From Argyresthia goedartella (lineage: Eukaryota; Arthropoda; Insecta; Lepidoptera; Argyresthiidae), in assembly GCA_949825045.1 (NCBI GenBank), contig OX463810.1:40186201-40250200 (forward strand): a DNA stretch of 64,000 nt. The letters run 5' to 3'. The stretch's first letter is position 1. Each line of letters begins with the position of its first letter. Both the position numbers and the translations under genes were made by a program. This document shows positions 23,702 to 35,749 of this stretch, in pieces. The notes beneath the pieces were generated by a model. It saw only the letters and a list, made by a program, of their open reading frames with translations. It was not told the origin of the DNA and searched no databases.

Positions 23702-24967
23702 ATTTCCAAGTCCAAATAGTAAAAAAGCGTATCTGAATAGAATCAGATAAACTCCTGATACTTAATTATCAATAATTTTGTTTATACATTATATATATTT
23801 TTTGGAACGCCTAAATTCTAATTACAATTGCGAGCATAACTATATTGACAAAGCTCAATAAGAGTTTGCAAAAAGAATTGCATTTTTAGCTCATTGAAAA
23901 TGTTTGGTTCACAGCTAGGAAGTAATTCCCCGCCGAGTCAGACAGTTCTAATTTGCGGTCGAGTTTACGCGAGTCATTAGATAATAAACTAACCTGAATG
24001 CGTTCAAGGCTCACCTAATGTTATAAAGTAAAAGGTCAAAGGTCACACGACTAGTTCATGGGAAAGGAATTCTAACCCTAAGGGAGCTCCCGAGCTGCGA
24101 GCAGTGAGATTTCGACTGTAAAGTAAAAATCCATGATCCTATTTGAGACCTTAATGAGTGATTGAATACTCGAATATGAAAATGAAGTTAAAAAACATAG
24201 AAAGTTATCTATTAAGAGAAATTATTATTCATTACGAGTCCAAGACTCATTATTAACTCTCACCACTGAAAAAAGAAAGAAGAAAATCTTACCACACTTT
24301 TTTCATTTTTCTTCAGATTTTTAGACATAACTCCCTGATATGTATACCTACATAGACTTGATACTGAGGTAAAGACAGCGTTCCTTCGATGATTATGATT
24401 ACTACCCTTTACGGTATATGAATTATATATGCCTTTGCAATCCCATTACTGTAAAGGCATGTCACCATAGACATAGAGGTAGTTTAAGCAATGAGTTTTC
24501 ATTCAAATTGTCGTTATTGTATTGTCTGAGTTCCTATACACAACATATTTCATAATTGAACCATGGTGCTGTCATTCATTAGCTTTAATGGTATTTTAAC
24601 AATGTGCTTTCAAAATAATCGGTTGCTTCGTGTTTTGTGATCGATTCTATGCGATTCTAATCGAGATACGATTCAGAATTGTAACGCAATCTGCAATAAG
24701 TGGTGGGGTTTAATTTTGATCTGATAAAAGTTTAGTCCATTTAAATAACTTCGGCTTACCACATTCGTGGTTGAGTGGTACATCTAGATTGCCGAGATCG
24801 ATGAACCAGAGATAGTCCACAATGAACCGGAGTGATGGTACTTGCATGAATATACCAGAGAAGTAGCCATTAGAGAGGATGGCCACAAATTGTTAGGTCA
24901 TACAATGAGGTCTTCTTCTATCGCCAGACTTTATTCATCGCCATCATCCAGCGCAATATGGTTTTGG
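23702..24967. other. Gene-free stretch, nothing identified
   Basis: AT-rich DNA without long frames, terminal repeats or splice-supported coding signal. Confidence 0.5.
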
Positions 24968-25165
24968 ACAAGTAGTTCAATGAATCTAGAAACGTGTCTC
25001 TAGCTGAACCTATTTTTAAAAAAACGTGTAACTATATCATAATTGTATTTTTCGAGCAGTTTTATTTTATAAACTCAATGTTGTGTTAAAAAGACAGCAT
25101 TTGACTACGACGTCACATGCTCGTGAACAAAATTACCGTTTTGACAGTTCCATTTAGGAAGTATC
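24968..25165 (+). repeat. Interspersed repeat RX, copy 1
   Basis: The block containing aatctagaaacgtgt, tttattttataaactcaa and tgtgttaaaaagacagcatt matches 31231-31425 in the same orientation with many substitutions. It is non-coding and its class is unknown. Confidence 0.65.
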
Positions 25166-25849
25166 CTTTTGTACTAGCAGTCAAATACCGTATTGCCGTG
25201 CCATTTTATCATTCCGTACTAAAGCACAAGGCAAGGTCTACTTAGTCCGGTTGGGACACGTGACTCTGACCATGTATATAATGTTGTTCCACCGTGTTCA
25301 CATCCCCGTGATCCTGCGACAATACTAACGGCTTTGTGTTCGCGGCATCAACAAACTGCGGTTGTTTGAAGGGTCTATGGACGCTCTGTTTCGATATATG
25401 TGGGCTCACCTTTACTTAACTCCTCTATGGCAAAACCAGAACCGTTGGCAAAGTTACTAACTCCAACCCACAGTAACTTTGTTAATCTGACTTCAATTGT
25501 ATGGGAAAATTGTCACTCTCCATGATTGTTAATCCATTTGAGGTATGAAATAATTGGGCAGACCAGTTATCACGCAGATCAGAGAGTGTTGAAACAAGCC
25601 CAAGAATTAACCTATAAAGCAACCTTCACAGACACAGCCATTTGGTCTGTGGCTTCGGACAAGTCATCGACATTTCCTTGTCAATTAAAACTTTGGTGGA
25701 CAACCTTGAGGCACTTGCACTATTAACTACCTATACAAGTGGTATCCGCATCTACTTCCACCACGCTTATCCGGCTACAAGTCTAAATCTATCTACGATA
25801 ATCTAATCGCATCCAGCTGTGGCGTAATGCCTCGGATATAAAACGCTAA
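25166..25849. other. Gene-free stretch
   Basis: A 66-codon plus frame at 25526-25726 (ending TLRHLHY) has no recognised motif; nothing else was seen. Confidence 0.4.
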
Positions 25850-26200
25850 GAACCCGTTCCGAGGGAGTCGCTAAGAGACAAGTTTAAGGAGATCGCTGAT
25901 CTCCTTAAACTTGTCTCTTAGCATTCTGGCTATGCTTTCTCAGTATATTCTTGTGAATATATTGTACGCCAAGAAAAATATCCACCTGTTTAAAAAAATG
26001 CGATAACTATAATTTTAATATTAGAAATAAGAATAAACTGTCCAACTACTCTATAGAATCCAAAAAAAAAATCAATTCCTTGATCGGCCAATGTATACGC
26101 TTTTACAATAAGGTAAACACAAGTAAATTATGTTTGAAGAGCTGTTACTCAGGGCAACTATTTTGTAATCTGTGCTCAGGGTCAAATTATCTAGAAGACA
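25850..26200 (+). pseudogene. Decayed LINE B fragment
   Basis: Translating in pieces gives SLRDKFKEI, then ILAMLSQYILVNILYAKKNI, NIRNKNKLSNY and IGQCIRFYNKV. These align with LREKFKEI, ILTFVSQYIYDNLVYVKRNI, NTRNKDKL and KGNCIRYYNKV of the copy nested at 872-1710. Frames shift and stops occur. The order is unbroken except for an extra 28-bp inverted copy at 25895-25922. Confidence 0.75.
25870..25922. repeat. Perfect 25-bp-arm hairpin
   Basis: The left arm at 25870-25894 begins gctaagagacaagtttaagg; the right arm at 25898-25922 is its exact reverse complement; the spacer is gct. The left arm is LINE B coding sequence for LRDKFKEI, and the right arm is absent from other family B copies, so the right arm arose later as an inverted duplication. 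Confidence 0.95.
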
Positions 26201-26764
26201 TAAATCCTTGGGGATAAACTGCTTGTTCTTCCATTGGATATCTTAAAAATATATAAGTGAAATCAATATATTATTAGTTATAAGTATTTCCTCTGAAAAA
26301 GTCCTACCTCAGAGTTTCTTGGCCTTCTCTGAGAAGTAGCTGCTTTTGGAATGAACACTCAGTATTAAATTAATGACGTGCTCTAAGAGACATGTAATTA
26401 TCCAACAAATGTTGTTTTTTTCTGTTTTGGGTAACCTGCTTCATTGCCCTCTGGATAAGGCTTTCAATAATCGATGCGGTTCTCCTGCTTGCACCGATCC
26501 CTGGTTCAAGGCTGGGTGAGGCCCATCGATCTTGCGTCGCCCTTTGTTGTATGGTTATCCAACAGAATAAAGAATTTTTAATTGATTCATTGATTGAATA
26601 TTCGACTAACCCTTGGAAAACACTCGGGTATTCTAGTACCCAAAAACCCATGGCATAATTAAGCTTCAAAATCTCGACCCCTCAAAAAAATACGAGGGTC
26701 TAATGATGGTTTTTGTTTTACCCTCGAAGTAATTTTAGAAATCCGGCGATAAATATGACGTACT
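26201..26764. other. Gene-free stretch
   Basis: A 99-codon minus frame at 26370-26669 overlaps a moderately GC-rich patch (cctgcttgcaccgatccctg). I do not recognise it and treat it as unproven. Confidence 0.4.
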
Positions 26765-26985
26765 AGCTGATGCCCGCAACGTCTTCTGCGTGTTCCTAGT
26801 ACTTATCATTTACCGACTTCTGGTGCAGTTGTATAACGAGTATACTTTGTGTTAATCTTGCCTCTAAACTATCTCTGTGCAAAACTTCATTCCAATCCTT
26901 TCAGTCGTTTTAGCGCGATTGATGCACAAACACACAAACATCCAAACATAGCTACTTTCACATTTATAATGTTAGTTGGATGATA
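26765..26985 (+). repeat. Common lepidopteran repeat (ctagctgatgcccgc type)
   Basis: It starts ctagctgatgcccgcaacgt, has taaactatctctgtgcaaaa, then a segment on cattccaatcctttcagtcg, and ends tttcacatttataatgttag. Related sequence in the opposite orientation is at 38779-39000. Confidence 0.6.
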
Positions 26986-28893
26986 TTCAGGATTATCCTT
27001 GTATTGGACCGCAGGTTAGGAATTATTCCTAACTCAAGATTAATTTTTAATCCGCTGTCAAACGATCGGCCGTCGTCAACAATAAGGTATCGCCTAACAA
27101 ATATCTAACGCACGACAGTATCATATCAAAACACGACCTTGCGACCTTACGACCTCACGACAAGTCTGTTTACAGTCGAAAAGCACACGATACCAACTCG
27201 TGTGTGACATTGTCAGTATTTAGACAACATGGTCAATTATCGACACAACGAAAACTGCATTACAGAGTACACATAACATGCACTAACGAAATTATCCAAC
27301 CTACAGCAGCGGCATTTCGCAACTACCATTGACCAGAAGGTTCATTTCGAAAGAAAATGATTCGCACCCGGCGACAGTTTAGCGCTCTGTAAAAATGTCA
27401 CCTGAACTATAATTTTCACGAAATCACGCTCTGACCTAGCTGAATCGACACTGAGAATGTCTTTCGAAATAGCAAAAAACGAGACAAGTTCAATGGTAAG
27501 TGTGATTTTGTTCGAATGCGGCTGAGGATAGAGGCCGTTTGTTGTGCGCACGAGTTTCCATACCCAGCACGCTATAACAATTACAATCTGCGTTGCGCAA
27601 CCCTCTGTGCTGACCACATAATTGGAACATGAAATAGTTCACATAATTGATGGTCGTGAAAATGTGGAGCGTACAGCTCGAGTCCTTTTGTTTCACATCA
27701 GTATATTAATAATCGATCGACGCATGATCTTGAACTGAATCGATCCCTGGCTTGTATCCGGCGCATAAAGACAATACAGCGAATACGCCCAATGTCGTAG
27801 GTGTCACGTTTATGTCGTATCCTGTACTTTCGGCTGAGTGGGTGGGTAGGTATCGATTGACAAGCCATGATCGTTATTAAAGCGGAATTCCAGCTCGCGT
27901 GATCTGCAAATTACAAGGCCTAGTGTATATTCGTTCTAGATATATCCAATGGTGATTGTATGACTTAGAGGAAGTAAATGATAGGAGTTTAATGTTCTCA
28001 CTGAGATTTTGACGCGTTTCAAGTCATGTGTAAAGGCAGCCACAATCCAAATACATTGCAAGCGATAATGTCTTTGTTTGCTGACCACCTTTTCGAAAGC
28101 TACCGTCAGGCACCACATTAAATTGATATTTTGTAGAATTTATTTATAACCATTTTATACCGCCACACGTCGCTCAAAACCACTATCTAGCAATAAAGGT
28201 ATCTAAACCAAGGCCCTCGAATAAAAGCAACAAACCTGTCAAAGGCTGTATACTTACATACTACCAGCATGTTTTAACTGGCCACCTTGATTCGTGACGT
28301 CATTGCGGCGCTATAAGGTTACTGCATTCCAGCGAGGTGCCTAGTTAATTCGTCCGGGGTATGCCTGTCGGTGCGACAAAGCTTGCAGTTGCAAGACTTA
28401 TTTCGTACGTTGCACAATGTCCAAGTGAAAGGTACCTACAGTAAGCCTGCGATAGTTCTTGTGCAATTCTGCACTATTTTTGCCAAGTGTCAAGTGGCAA
28501 GACCTTTAGCGAACAATGTAAGAGTCTTGCGGAATGTTATGGAGAGAGAACTCATAATGTTTAACTTAAACTTGATACTTCGTTAAATTCTAGAAGCGAT
28601 GGCTATGGTGCAGAAATCATTACTAAGACACTAATACACTTTGTTATTATGCTTTCAATTTGCAGAACATAGAAAGAAAGCATAGAAGCACCATAAAAGA
28701 AAACATCACATTCGATATACAAACGTATCCTAAACAGGCAGAACTATAAATTACCCTAAAACTTGCGAAACTGAAAGAAAATCTATGGCTAATTCATCCC
28801 CTGGGAAAAGGCCAGTCTCCACTTATTGACCGAGCGAGTGAAGTGTCAGCTTGGGCAAAAATGCTTTCGTAAGTCTTCATCTCTGTCTGGCTG
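26986..28893. other. Gene-free stretch, nothing identified
   Basis: Several chance frames of 60-91 codons on both strands, none with motifs, paired splice sites or codon bias I can support. No repeats were recognised. Confidence 0.45.
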
Positions 28894-29234
28894 GACGAAT
28901 AAAACTAGAGGACTGACAACGTCATATGAAAAAACGTACCCTGCTAGAAAGCTAGAATCCTGTATTATTTCTAGATGTCGCTGTACCACGCAATAGATGT
29001 TGGGTGCTTAGGGTACCGTTGTAGTATAATATCGACGAAAAATCAGAGATGGCGTAAGCGTAAGCCTTGTTTCTTCTTAGGAAATTAACTCTTATACCGC
29101 CATCTTTCCTAAATTAAGCGCGCCACCACGATACTACCTATACTAGAAAGAACTTTTGAACTATATACATTTAAACTAAAAATCGAACTACGCTTCAAAG
29201 TACTACGTTTGTTTGTCCTCTAGTTTTATTCGTC
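28894..29234. mobile_element. Inverted-repeat element (MITE M7)
   Basis: The ends are perfectly complementary over 20 bp: gacgaataaaactagaggac on the left and gtcctctagttttattcgtc on the right. The span is 341 bp and non-coding. Confidence 0.8.
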
Positions 29235-29651
29235 CATGGTTTTATGATGATTTCACTTGTTCATCCGATAAACTTTAATGCGTCGGAGCTGCTGGGTTTA
29301 TAAATACTGGGGAAAAATCCAAATTGCCCGTCGCCTGCAAGGTCTTCAGCTCACAGTGCAAACTGTACTAGGTATAGTTTGACTGATTTATGAAAGAACA
29401 CTCAACAGAGTCCTTAGAAATAAATAGCTGTGTAATGTCTATGACAATGTTAACCCTATCCTATACAAATTAAGGGCTGTCTATTTTATGTGGGAACCTG
29501 GCTCACAGGCGCGTGCTTGAATAAACTCAAATTACTAATCATATAATTATTTTGTTTAAACAAAGTCAATTCAATTTCTCAAGTAATAGCGGTCTAACAG
29601 CTATAGGTTAATTTCGCCAATGTCACGTGTTTTTATGGAAACCTGGAAACT

Positions 29652-30300
29652 TAAAGCCTAATTCGCACGAGAGATTTTTAAAGGCCCAAGATCACACAAA
29701 ACCACTAAAGAGAGCTTGGGCAAAAAAAAATATAAAATTATTTCCAATTAATTCATAGCTCTCAAATAATTATATGTTATTCACAAAGAGATAATCTAGT
29801 TTAAATACTATGTCGTTACGCGATTGGATTAATTTGGCTCGATCGTAACAATCTTAAACATAGTCTATATTTAAAAGGAGATTCAATAATTTTAATATAA
29901 AATTACTGATTTTTCACATAATTTTTATACCTAAATTATCCTCTGTTAGAGCTCCGTATTAATCCTTAAATTTTACCTATAAGCTTATTTCCGTTTTTCA
30001 GTAAATTCGAAAAAACACCTAATTTTTTAAGTTTTCGGGCGGCCCGATGCTATTCCGCGCCGCCCGCTACCCCGCCAGTTCCGCTACCCCGCCAGAAGGC
30101 GACGGGCGAATGCCGCGCCCCTCACCTCAACAGCTAGAACTGGGCCTTAAAAATCCGTTCAAACAGAACAAATGTCGCGAACAAACGACAGTCGCGTTTT
30201 AAAAGCGCTGACATACGAACAGCTACTTGGAATTGCATTTTGTTCTGTTTGAACGAATTTTTAACGCGCGTTCAAAATCTCTCGTGCGAATGAGGCCTTA
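29652..30300. mobile_element. Non-autonomous DNA transposon (M8) with an inner inverted repeat
   Basis: The outer ends are taaagcctaattcgcacgag and ctcgtgcgaatgaggcctta, with aattcgcacgagagattt inverted at about 18 bp. A second inverted pair lies inside (aaaatccgttcaaacagaac near 30147 and gttctgtttgaacgaatttt near 30242). A GC-rich stretch with a repeated cgctaccccgccag lies at 30065-30100. There is no transposase. Confidence 0.7.
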
Positions 30301-30628
30301 GTGATTTGTTGCTCCTTAGAACTACCCGGAAGGACGTGAAGGGCTGTAGATACCAAGTATCTCCTTCGGACGTGAGCAACTGCCTCCTTAAACAAAGTCA
30401 TAAAATGACATTCGCCAGTAAAAAAATGAACGTCAAAGACACATTACTTTGTTTACAAAATAATTATAAAATTAGTAATATGTTGACCGTGTTGTACTTA
30501 AGTTGTGTTTAAACTACATGTGGCCGCTGCCAACAGTGGTGCGAGCCGGCCTAAGTATTGCACAGCAGGCATTCAGGCATACCTCAGTATCTGTACACAA
30601 CAGTACACAACAGTGCAATGTTCGCGAT
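30301..30628. other. Gene-free stretch
   Basis: A 68-codon plus frame at 30306-30512 has no recognised motif. Nothing else was seen before the tandem array. Confidence 0.4.
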
Positions 30629-30818
30629 GTCACGTGACGGATGTGAGCCAGCGAGCCAGCCGTATTGTCACGTGACGGATGTGAGCCAGCGAGCCAGCCG
30701 TATTGTCACGTGACGGATGTGAGCCAGCGAGCCAGCCGTATTGTCACGTGACGGATGTGAGCCAGCGAGCCAGCCGTATTGTCACGTGACGGATGTGAGC
30801 CAGCGAGCCAGCCGTATT
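30629..30818 (+). repeat. 38-bp tandem repeat, five identical units, each with CACGTG
   Basis: The units start at 30629, 30667, 30705, 30743 and 30781. Each begins gtcacgtgacggatgtgagc and contains gccagcgagccagccg. The leading gtcacgtgac is a perfect 10-bp palindrome containing the E-box CACGTG. By eye the five units are identical, so expansion is recent. Confidence 0.95.
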
Positions 30819-30887
30819 TCTACCGACCTTGGGCGGCCTCCGATTTCGCACTCGCTATCATTTATCAATGACGGAGTCTAAACTGCG

Positions 30888-31027
30888 ATTTTTAATTTGA
30901 GGCTAGCAATGTAAACAAACAACTGTCATTTTCCAGAACAAAACCGTTGACTTTGACATTCATATTATACTTTTTGTTCTGGAAAATGATAGTTGTTTGC
31001 TTACATTTCTAGCCTCAAATTAAAAAT
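30888..31027. mobile_element. Foldback element with about 55-bp arms
   Basis: The left arm runs from atttttaatttgaggctagc to cattttccagaacaaaa; the right arm from tttttgttctggaaaatgat to agcctcaaattaaaaat. A spacer of about 27 bp separates them, and few mismatches occur. Non-coding. Confidence 0.85.
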
Positions 31028-31230
31028 CCTATTAAAGTGGGGTGTGAAAGCTACGGTTAGCACGAAAAGTTCCTTCAGAACTGTTTTAATTCTGAAGTCC
31101 TTTTCAGACTAGGATTAGGCCTCTAGGGCCATTAGCTTTATTATCTATCTCTGGCATCTAAAAAATAATATTAAATCCCTTTCAAATCGAAGTTTTAAAG
31201 AATGTGCGCTTACTTCAAATACGGTTTTCG

Positions 31231-31425
31231 ACAAGGTAGTCCAATAAATCTAGAAACGTGTGTCAAGCTGAACTTATTTCAACAAAAACGTTTCACAATA
31301 TCAGAATTGTATATTTCCAGCATTTGTATTTTATAAACTCAACCTTTATCAAAATGTCATTTTGTGTTAAAAAGACAGCATTTCACTCGTGCTCAAAATT
31401 ACTGTTTTTAACGGTTCCTAAAAAG
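31231..31425 (+). repeat. Interspersed repeat RX, copy 2
   Basis: Homologous to 24968-25165 in the same orientation. MITE M1 copy 2 begins right after its end. Confidence 0.65.
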
Positions 31426-31430
31426 TATAT

Positions 31431-31778
31431 ATGTCACCGTAAGATAGTCAAAACCGTTAGTTGATAAACTAATGCGTTAGATGATCAACTATCGACATTT
31501 ACGTTTCTTTTGTTCTTACATGTCAACCTAACACGAAGACCATTCGGGTCACACTCTAGTCTTCACCTAAGCTACCGCAATGTTTGCCCTGGTATTTCGT
31601 TTGCAATTCATGTTTAAACCAGTTTACTATTTAACGGTTATAACCGTTAGTTTATCAACTAACGCGTCATATAGTAATCAGGTACGCTACAGTTTACTAT
31701 CTGTCGATAATTGACCAACTAACGAGAAAAAAACCGTTAATTTATCAACTAACGGTTTTGACAATCTTACGGTGACAT
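31431..31778. mobile_element. MITE family M1, copy 2
   Basis: The ends atgtcaccgtaagatagtca and tgacaatcttacggtgacat are inverted, flanked by tatat and atata. The interior has acatgtcaacctaacacgaa and cttcacctaagctaccgcaa, as in copy 1 at 9073. Confidence 0.88.
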
Positions 31779-31844
31779 ATATACCATGTAACCATAAAAA
31801 GCTAGGTTTGCTAAAGGAAATCTGTTTTTACATATGTTTTAAAT

Positions 31845-32371
31845 GTTTTTTTTTTTTTACTTTATTACTGTAGATATTTACATATACTTAGCAAACGTCA
31901 ATTTTGCCTCTTCTCTACATTGGACCACTGTGGGAGACGGAGGGCGTAGAAACTCCACAGATTGATTTTTAGATCTCTTTTAAAAATAGGTTGTGCTTAA
32001 CTATTACAAATATGAAAAATTTAATTATTATGATTAATAAGCAGGAATAAATAATTACAAAACTATTAACAGCGAGGTCTGTCTTGAGCCAGATCAACCC
32101 CATACAGTCCTGTCATTTAAGTAATCTTGAACATTGTAATATCCCTTTTTCGACAAAGTCGCTTTAACATGCTTTTTAAATTGCTCAAATGGCAATTTCA
32201 AAATCTCCAGAGGTATCTTATTGTAGTAGAGAATGCACTGACCCTTGAAAGAATTGCTAACCTTCGCAAGTCTAAAAAGGGGCGCATATAGTCTGTGATT
32301 ATTTCTTAGGTTAACATTACAGCTATCGCTAAGTTTGGAAAATGTTGTAAGGTTCTTGCGTACATACATTA
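31845..32371 (-). mobile_element. LINE B 3' fragment, 5'-truncated
   Basis: The C-terminal coding piece (32094-32371) reads VRKNLTTFSKLSDSCNVN, FKGQCILYYNKIP and KKGYYNVQDYLNDRTVWG then stop, matching the end of the LINE nested at 872-1710. The 3' UTR carries the ctgtggag...ctcccacag stem and ends aataaag plus poly(A) at about 31847. Confidence 0.8.
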
Positions 32372-32890
32372 TATTTTCGAAAATATTTTCGAATGTAACA
32401 AGTTGTTTTATAAATGCAATAAGTATAAATGAAATGAAAGAAACGACATGAAATCAATGCATTGAAACGCGCCGCTCCCGCACCTGTACCGCCACCCCCC
32501 GCCCCGCTGTCCGCAGAATGCTTATGCGGCCTTACACTCACTTTAAAAATGTTTGTAGGGTTCATAAACCTGTTATCGTAATCGTAACTTCACAACATTG
32601 TTTATGATAATGGCATGTCAAGAGAACGCACCCAACTTGTCTGCAGATCAGAGAACATCTACGATCGAAGAGCACTCCCAGGCATTGTTCTTGCCATCTC
32701 ATGATCTGAGATCTCCATCGATACGCCTTGACCACGTTTATTAAGTGACTTGCTAGAGACTTCCGCGATGTGATGACAATTGCTTGACCACTTGGTTTTC
32801 AATTATACCTTCGTACCCGGCTAAATCGAAACGAAAGTTGGTGTTAACGAAATGGTATGCACAAAAAGTATTTTCACCATGGTTGGGGTA
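32372..32890. other. Gene-free stretch
   Basis: A GC-rich patch at 32465-32530 (gcgccgctcccgcacctgta) is of a type seen in lepidopteran repeats. Nothing else was recognised. Confidence 0.4.
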
Positions 32891-33446
32891 CTAATCGCTT
32901 TGGCACATTACGTGGTCAACTGAAAAATCTCGAAGGGTAATTAATACATTCTTTATTGCATCTTCATCGATGTTTCCTGGCAAGTGCACATTTGGAAAGA
33001 GCTTTAATTGTAGTTCATTAATATTGGAGATATTTCCATTCCGTGTTTTTTCAGGAGTTCCTTGCGTCAGTCGCTCGGCCCTTTTAACCCTTAAGGTAGC
33101 GTTGACAAGTATAATATACAAGTCCAAGAAACAAAATCATTCAGCTCAATTACAATGTTTTTGATGTCTTTATCGAAATTTATAATATTTCGGAACGTTC
33201 CTCTTTCAAAACAAAAATACTACTATTCGTTGTCTATGCACATAGATTGACAGACGTCATTATTGCGTCACGATGCGGAGGACTGCTGCGCACGCCCAGG
33301 TAAATCTATGAATAATTTTATTTTTATGGCAAATGGATGTGTTGTTTGTTGTGGATATGATTTACCAATGTATTAGCTGCATACTAATGCTCAAATCGCG
33401 AACATTTTTTTGGTTTATACTTCTTTTCACTAACCCCAACTTGGCT

Positions 33447-33575
33447 GTATAGTATTCTATACATTACTACTTTTGCCGAAATCATGCTAGTTTGTGTTAT
33501 GTATAGTATTCTATACATTGCTACTTTTGCCGGAATCCAGCTAAATTTAGTTATTTATAGTATTCCACACATCAC
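33447..33575 (+). repeat. Subterminal 54-bp repeats of the piggyBac element
   Basis: Three units begin near 33447, 33501 and 33555. Each starts with a tatagtattctata-like stem (gtatag/ctatac), and the first two continue cattactacttttgccg with minor changes; the third is diverged. Repeated internal motifs near the ends are common in piggyBac elements and may be transposase binding sites. Confidence 0.75.
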
Positions 33576-33690
33576 AACTGTCTTGAACAAGAAAATTTTC
33601 GGTACTTAAGTACCTCTTTTACGTCTGTCTATCTTGTACCTATGCTTGCATGGTGTTGTGTGCTTTCTGGCATGATATTTTTTGTTCTAG

Positions 33691-35658
33691 TTATCACGAA
33701 ATCGGTGTCAGCGTATATTAGCGCTTGTACCTGAGATCAATGCCAGCTCCGATCTCAGTGGTGGCTCGAGCAGTGAAGAAGAAAATATAAACATTGCGGA
33801 TTCTTCCCCTACCCCGTCGATAGATTCATCACTAGAACGACTCAATATATCATGTACACCCGAACCGTCCATCGATTCCTATGGAGTAGACTCAGATGGA
33901 GACAGTTCGCGCCATCAAACACTACAAACTACTGCTGAAATACACAATCAAAGTTATAAAGATGTTCAAGCTCAGGAAACGCCGCTCACGCCAATTATAG
34001 CACATGTATTTCCGAATCCATCTGAATGTAATTATGATGCTATCCCTTCAATATCGTCATTACCTTCATTGCCATCACCATTACCTACGCGTATTACAAT
34101 CTCCTCGACACGTTCAGCTGTAGTAGCCAAAAAGATCAAGAAGTCTAAACAGAAAAACAAACTGATTTTCGGATGGAAAAAGTCAAGGTTTGAACATGCT
34201 GCCGAGATAACTGACTCCGTTTTCAATGAAACAATCCCGTGTGACTGGTCTGCTGTAGATTATTTTTATCGCTTTTTCCCAGAAGCCCTTATTGATGATA
34301 TATGCAACAATACAAATCTTTACAGCGTTCAAGAGACAGGAAAGTCCATAAAGGTGACTAGAGAGGAATTACAAGACTTTTTGGCCATAAACATCTTGAT
34401 GGGGATTGTTGTTATGCCATCATACAAAGACTACTGGAAAACCTGTTGACCTTACGCAAAAGTTGCGGATGTAATGTCTCTGAAGCATTTTCAACAAATC
34501 AGAAGATACATTCATTTCACAGACAACATCCAAGCCGACCAGTCAGACATATATTTCAAACTACGTCCACTTCTCGAGTGTGTCAGAGCCCAATGTCTTT
34601 CTGTTGAAGAAGAAAATGTTTTCAGTGTAGATGAGATGATCATACCTTACAAAGGAAAAAAAGCGGGTTCTCGAAGACAATATAACCCCAACAAGCCTTG
34701 TAAATGGGGTTTCAAAAACGTTGTGCGGGCTGGCGTCTCCGGCATCATATATGATTTCATGTTGTATGCAGGTGACGACACATTTAGGAATATACTGTTT
34801 CAAGAAGAAGAGGAACGCTTCAGTCTTGGTGCGAAAACAGTGCTGGCTTTATGCAAAAGCATAAAAAACCGAGCCTCTGTTGTATACTTTGACAACTGGT
34901 TTACGTACCTAGAGCTCATTCCATATTTGCGAGAATACTATGGTATTTTCAGCTTGGGCACAATACGCCAAAATAGATTAAAAGATGCCAAAAAGTTCTT
35001 ATTATCTGATAAAGTAATGAAGAACAGAGGACGTGGAACTTACTGTCAAGCAGTCGACAATAAGGCAGTAACCTTGGCGAGTTCATATGTCGATGCATAT
35101 CTACTTGAAAAAGTGAAAAGATTTCACAAGGAGTCTAGAGGTCGTATTGATGTTCCTTGTCCACAAATAGTCAAACACTATAATCGGCATATGGGTGGTG
35201 TGGATTTAGCTGATATGCTGATCGCCTTATACCGGACCAGTATGAAAACCCACAGATGGTACTTAAACATATTCTCCCAGATTTTGGACATATGTGTAAA
35301 TAACGGATGGCTGCTACGGCGAAGGCACTACAAAATGAGCAACAACCAAAAAAAAGAAGACCATCTGAAAGATTTTCGTTACGAGGTGTGTGTTGGACTT
35401 CTAAAACGAAATAGGATCGACATCAAAAAAGTTCAGGATTCGGTGCCAGAAACCAAGAAAATAAAGAAACCTATACCAGAGAGACCTCTTGATGACGTGA
35501 GATACGACCGCATTGACCACTGGCCTAACACTTCACCGTACCAAAGATGCAAATATTGCAAAAAAGGTCAAGCCAGTACAATATGCACTAAATGTAATGT
35601 ACATCTGTGTTATGTAGGCAAGAGAAACTGTTTTATGTCTTACCACATAAAAAAATAA
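33691..35658 (+). pseudogene. piggyBac transposase, one in-frame stop
   Basis: The frame is open from 33691 just after ttttttgttctag, a good splice-acceptor sequence; no in-frame ATG precedes the conserved part, so a short upstream exon is likely. Residues before about 34090 are Ser/Pro/acidic-rich. The DDE_Tnp_1_7-type core follows: WSAVDYFYRFFPEALI, FLAINILMGIVVMPSYKDYW, then TGA at 34447-34449, MSLKHFQQIRRYIHFTDN, VDEMIIPYKGKKAGSRRQY, VYFDNWFTYLELIPYLRE and MGGVDLADMLIALYR. The usual aspartates are visible in VDEM, FDNWFT and GGVDLAD. The C-terminus is a cysteine-rich finger (CKYCKKGQ, CTKCNVHLC) as in piggyBac. The stop breaks an otherwise complete protein of about 650 residues. Confidence 0.92.
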
Positions 35659-35681
35659 TTTGCTACCCTAAAAGATAAATG

Positions 35682-35749
35682 TATATTATACCATACATCC
35701 CTAAAGTAAGAAAGTTTACCGAGCTGGTAGCAATGTATGGTATAATATA
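35682..35749. repeat. Palindrome near right end of piggyBac element
   Basis: The arms tatattataccatacat (35682-35698) and atgtatggtataatata (35733-35749) are perfect complements of 17 bp, placed after the transposase stop. It is a likely subterminal structure or bidirectional terminator. Confidence 0.85.

Noticed and set aside
24100..24967. Host exons in the 23.7-28.9 kb stretch
   Set aside because: No chain of phase-compatible exons with splice sites comparable to 61109-62810 was found.
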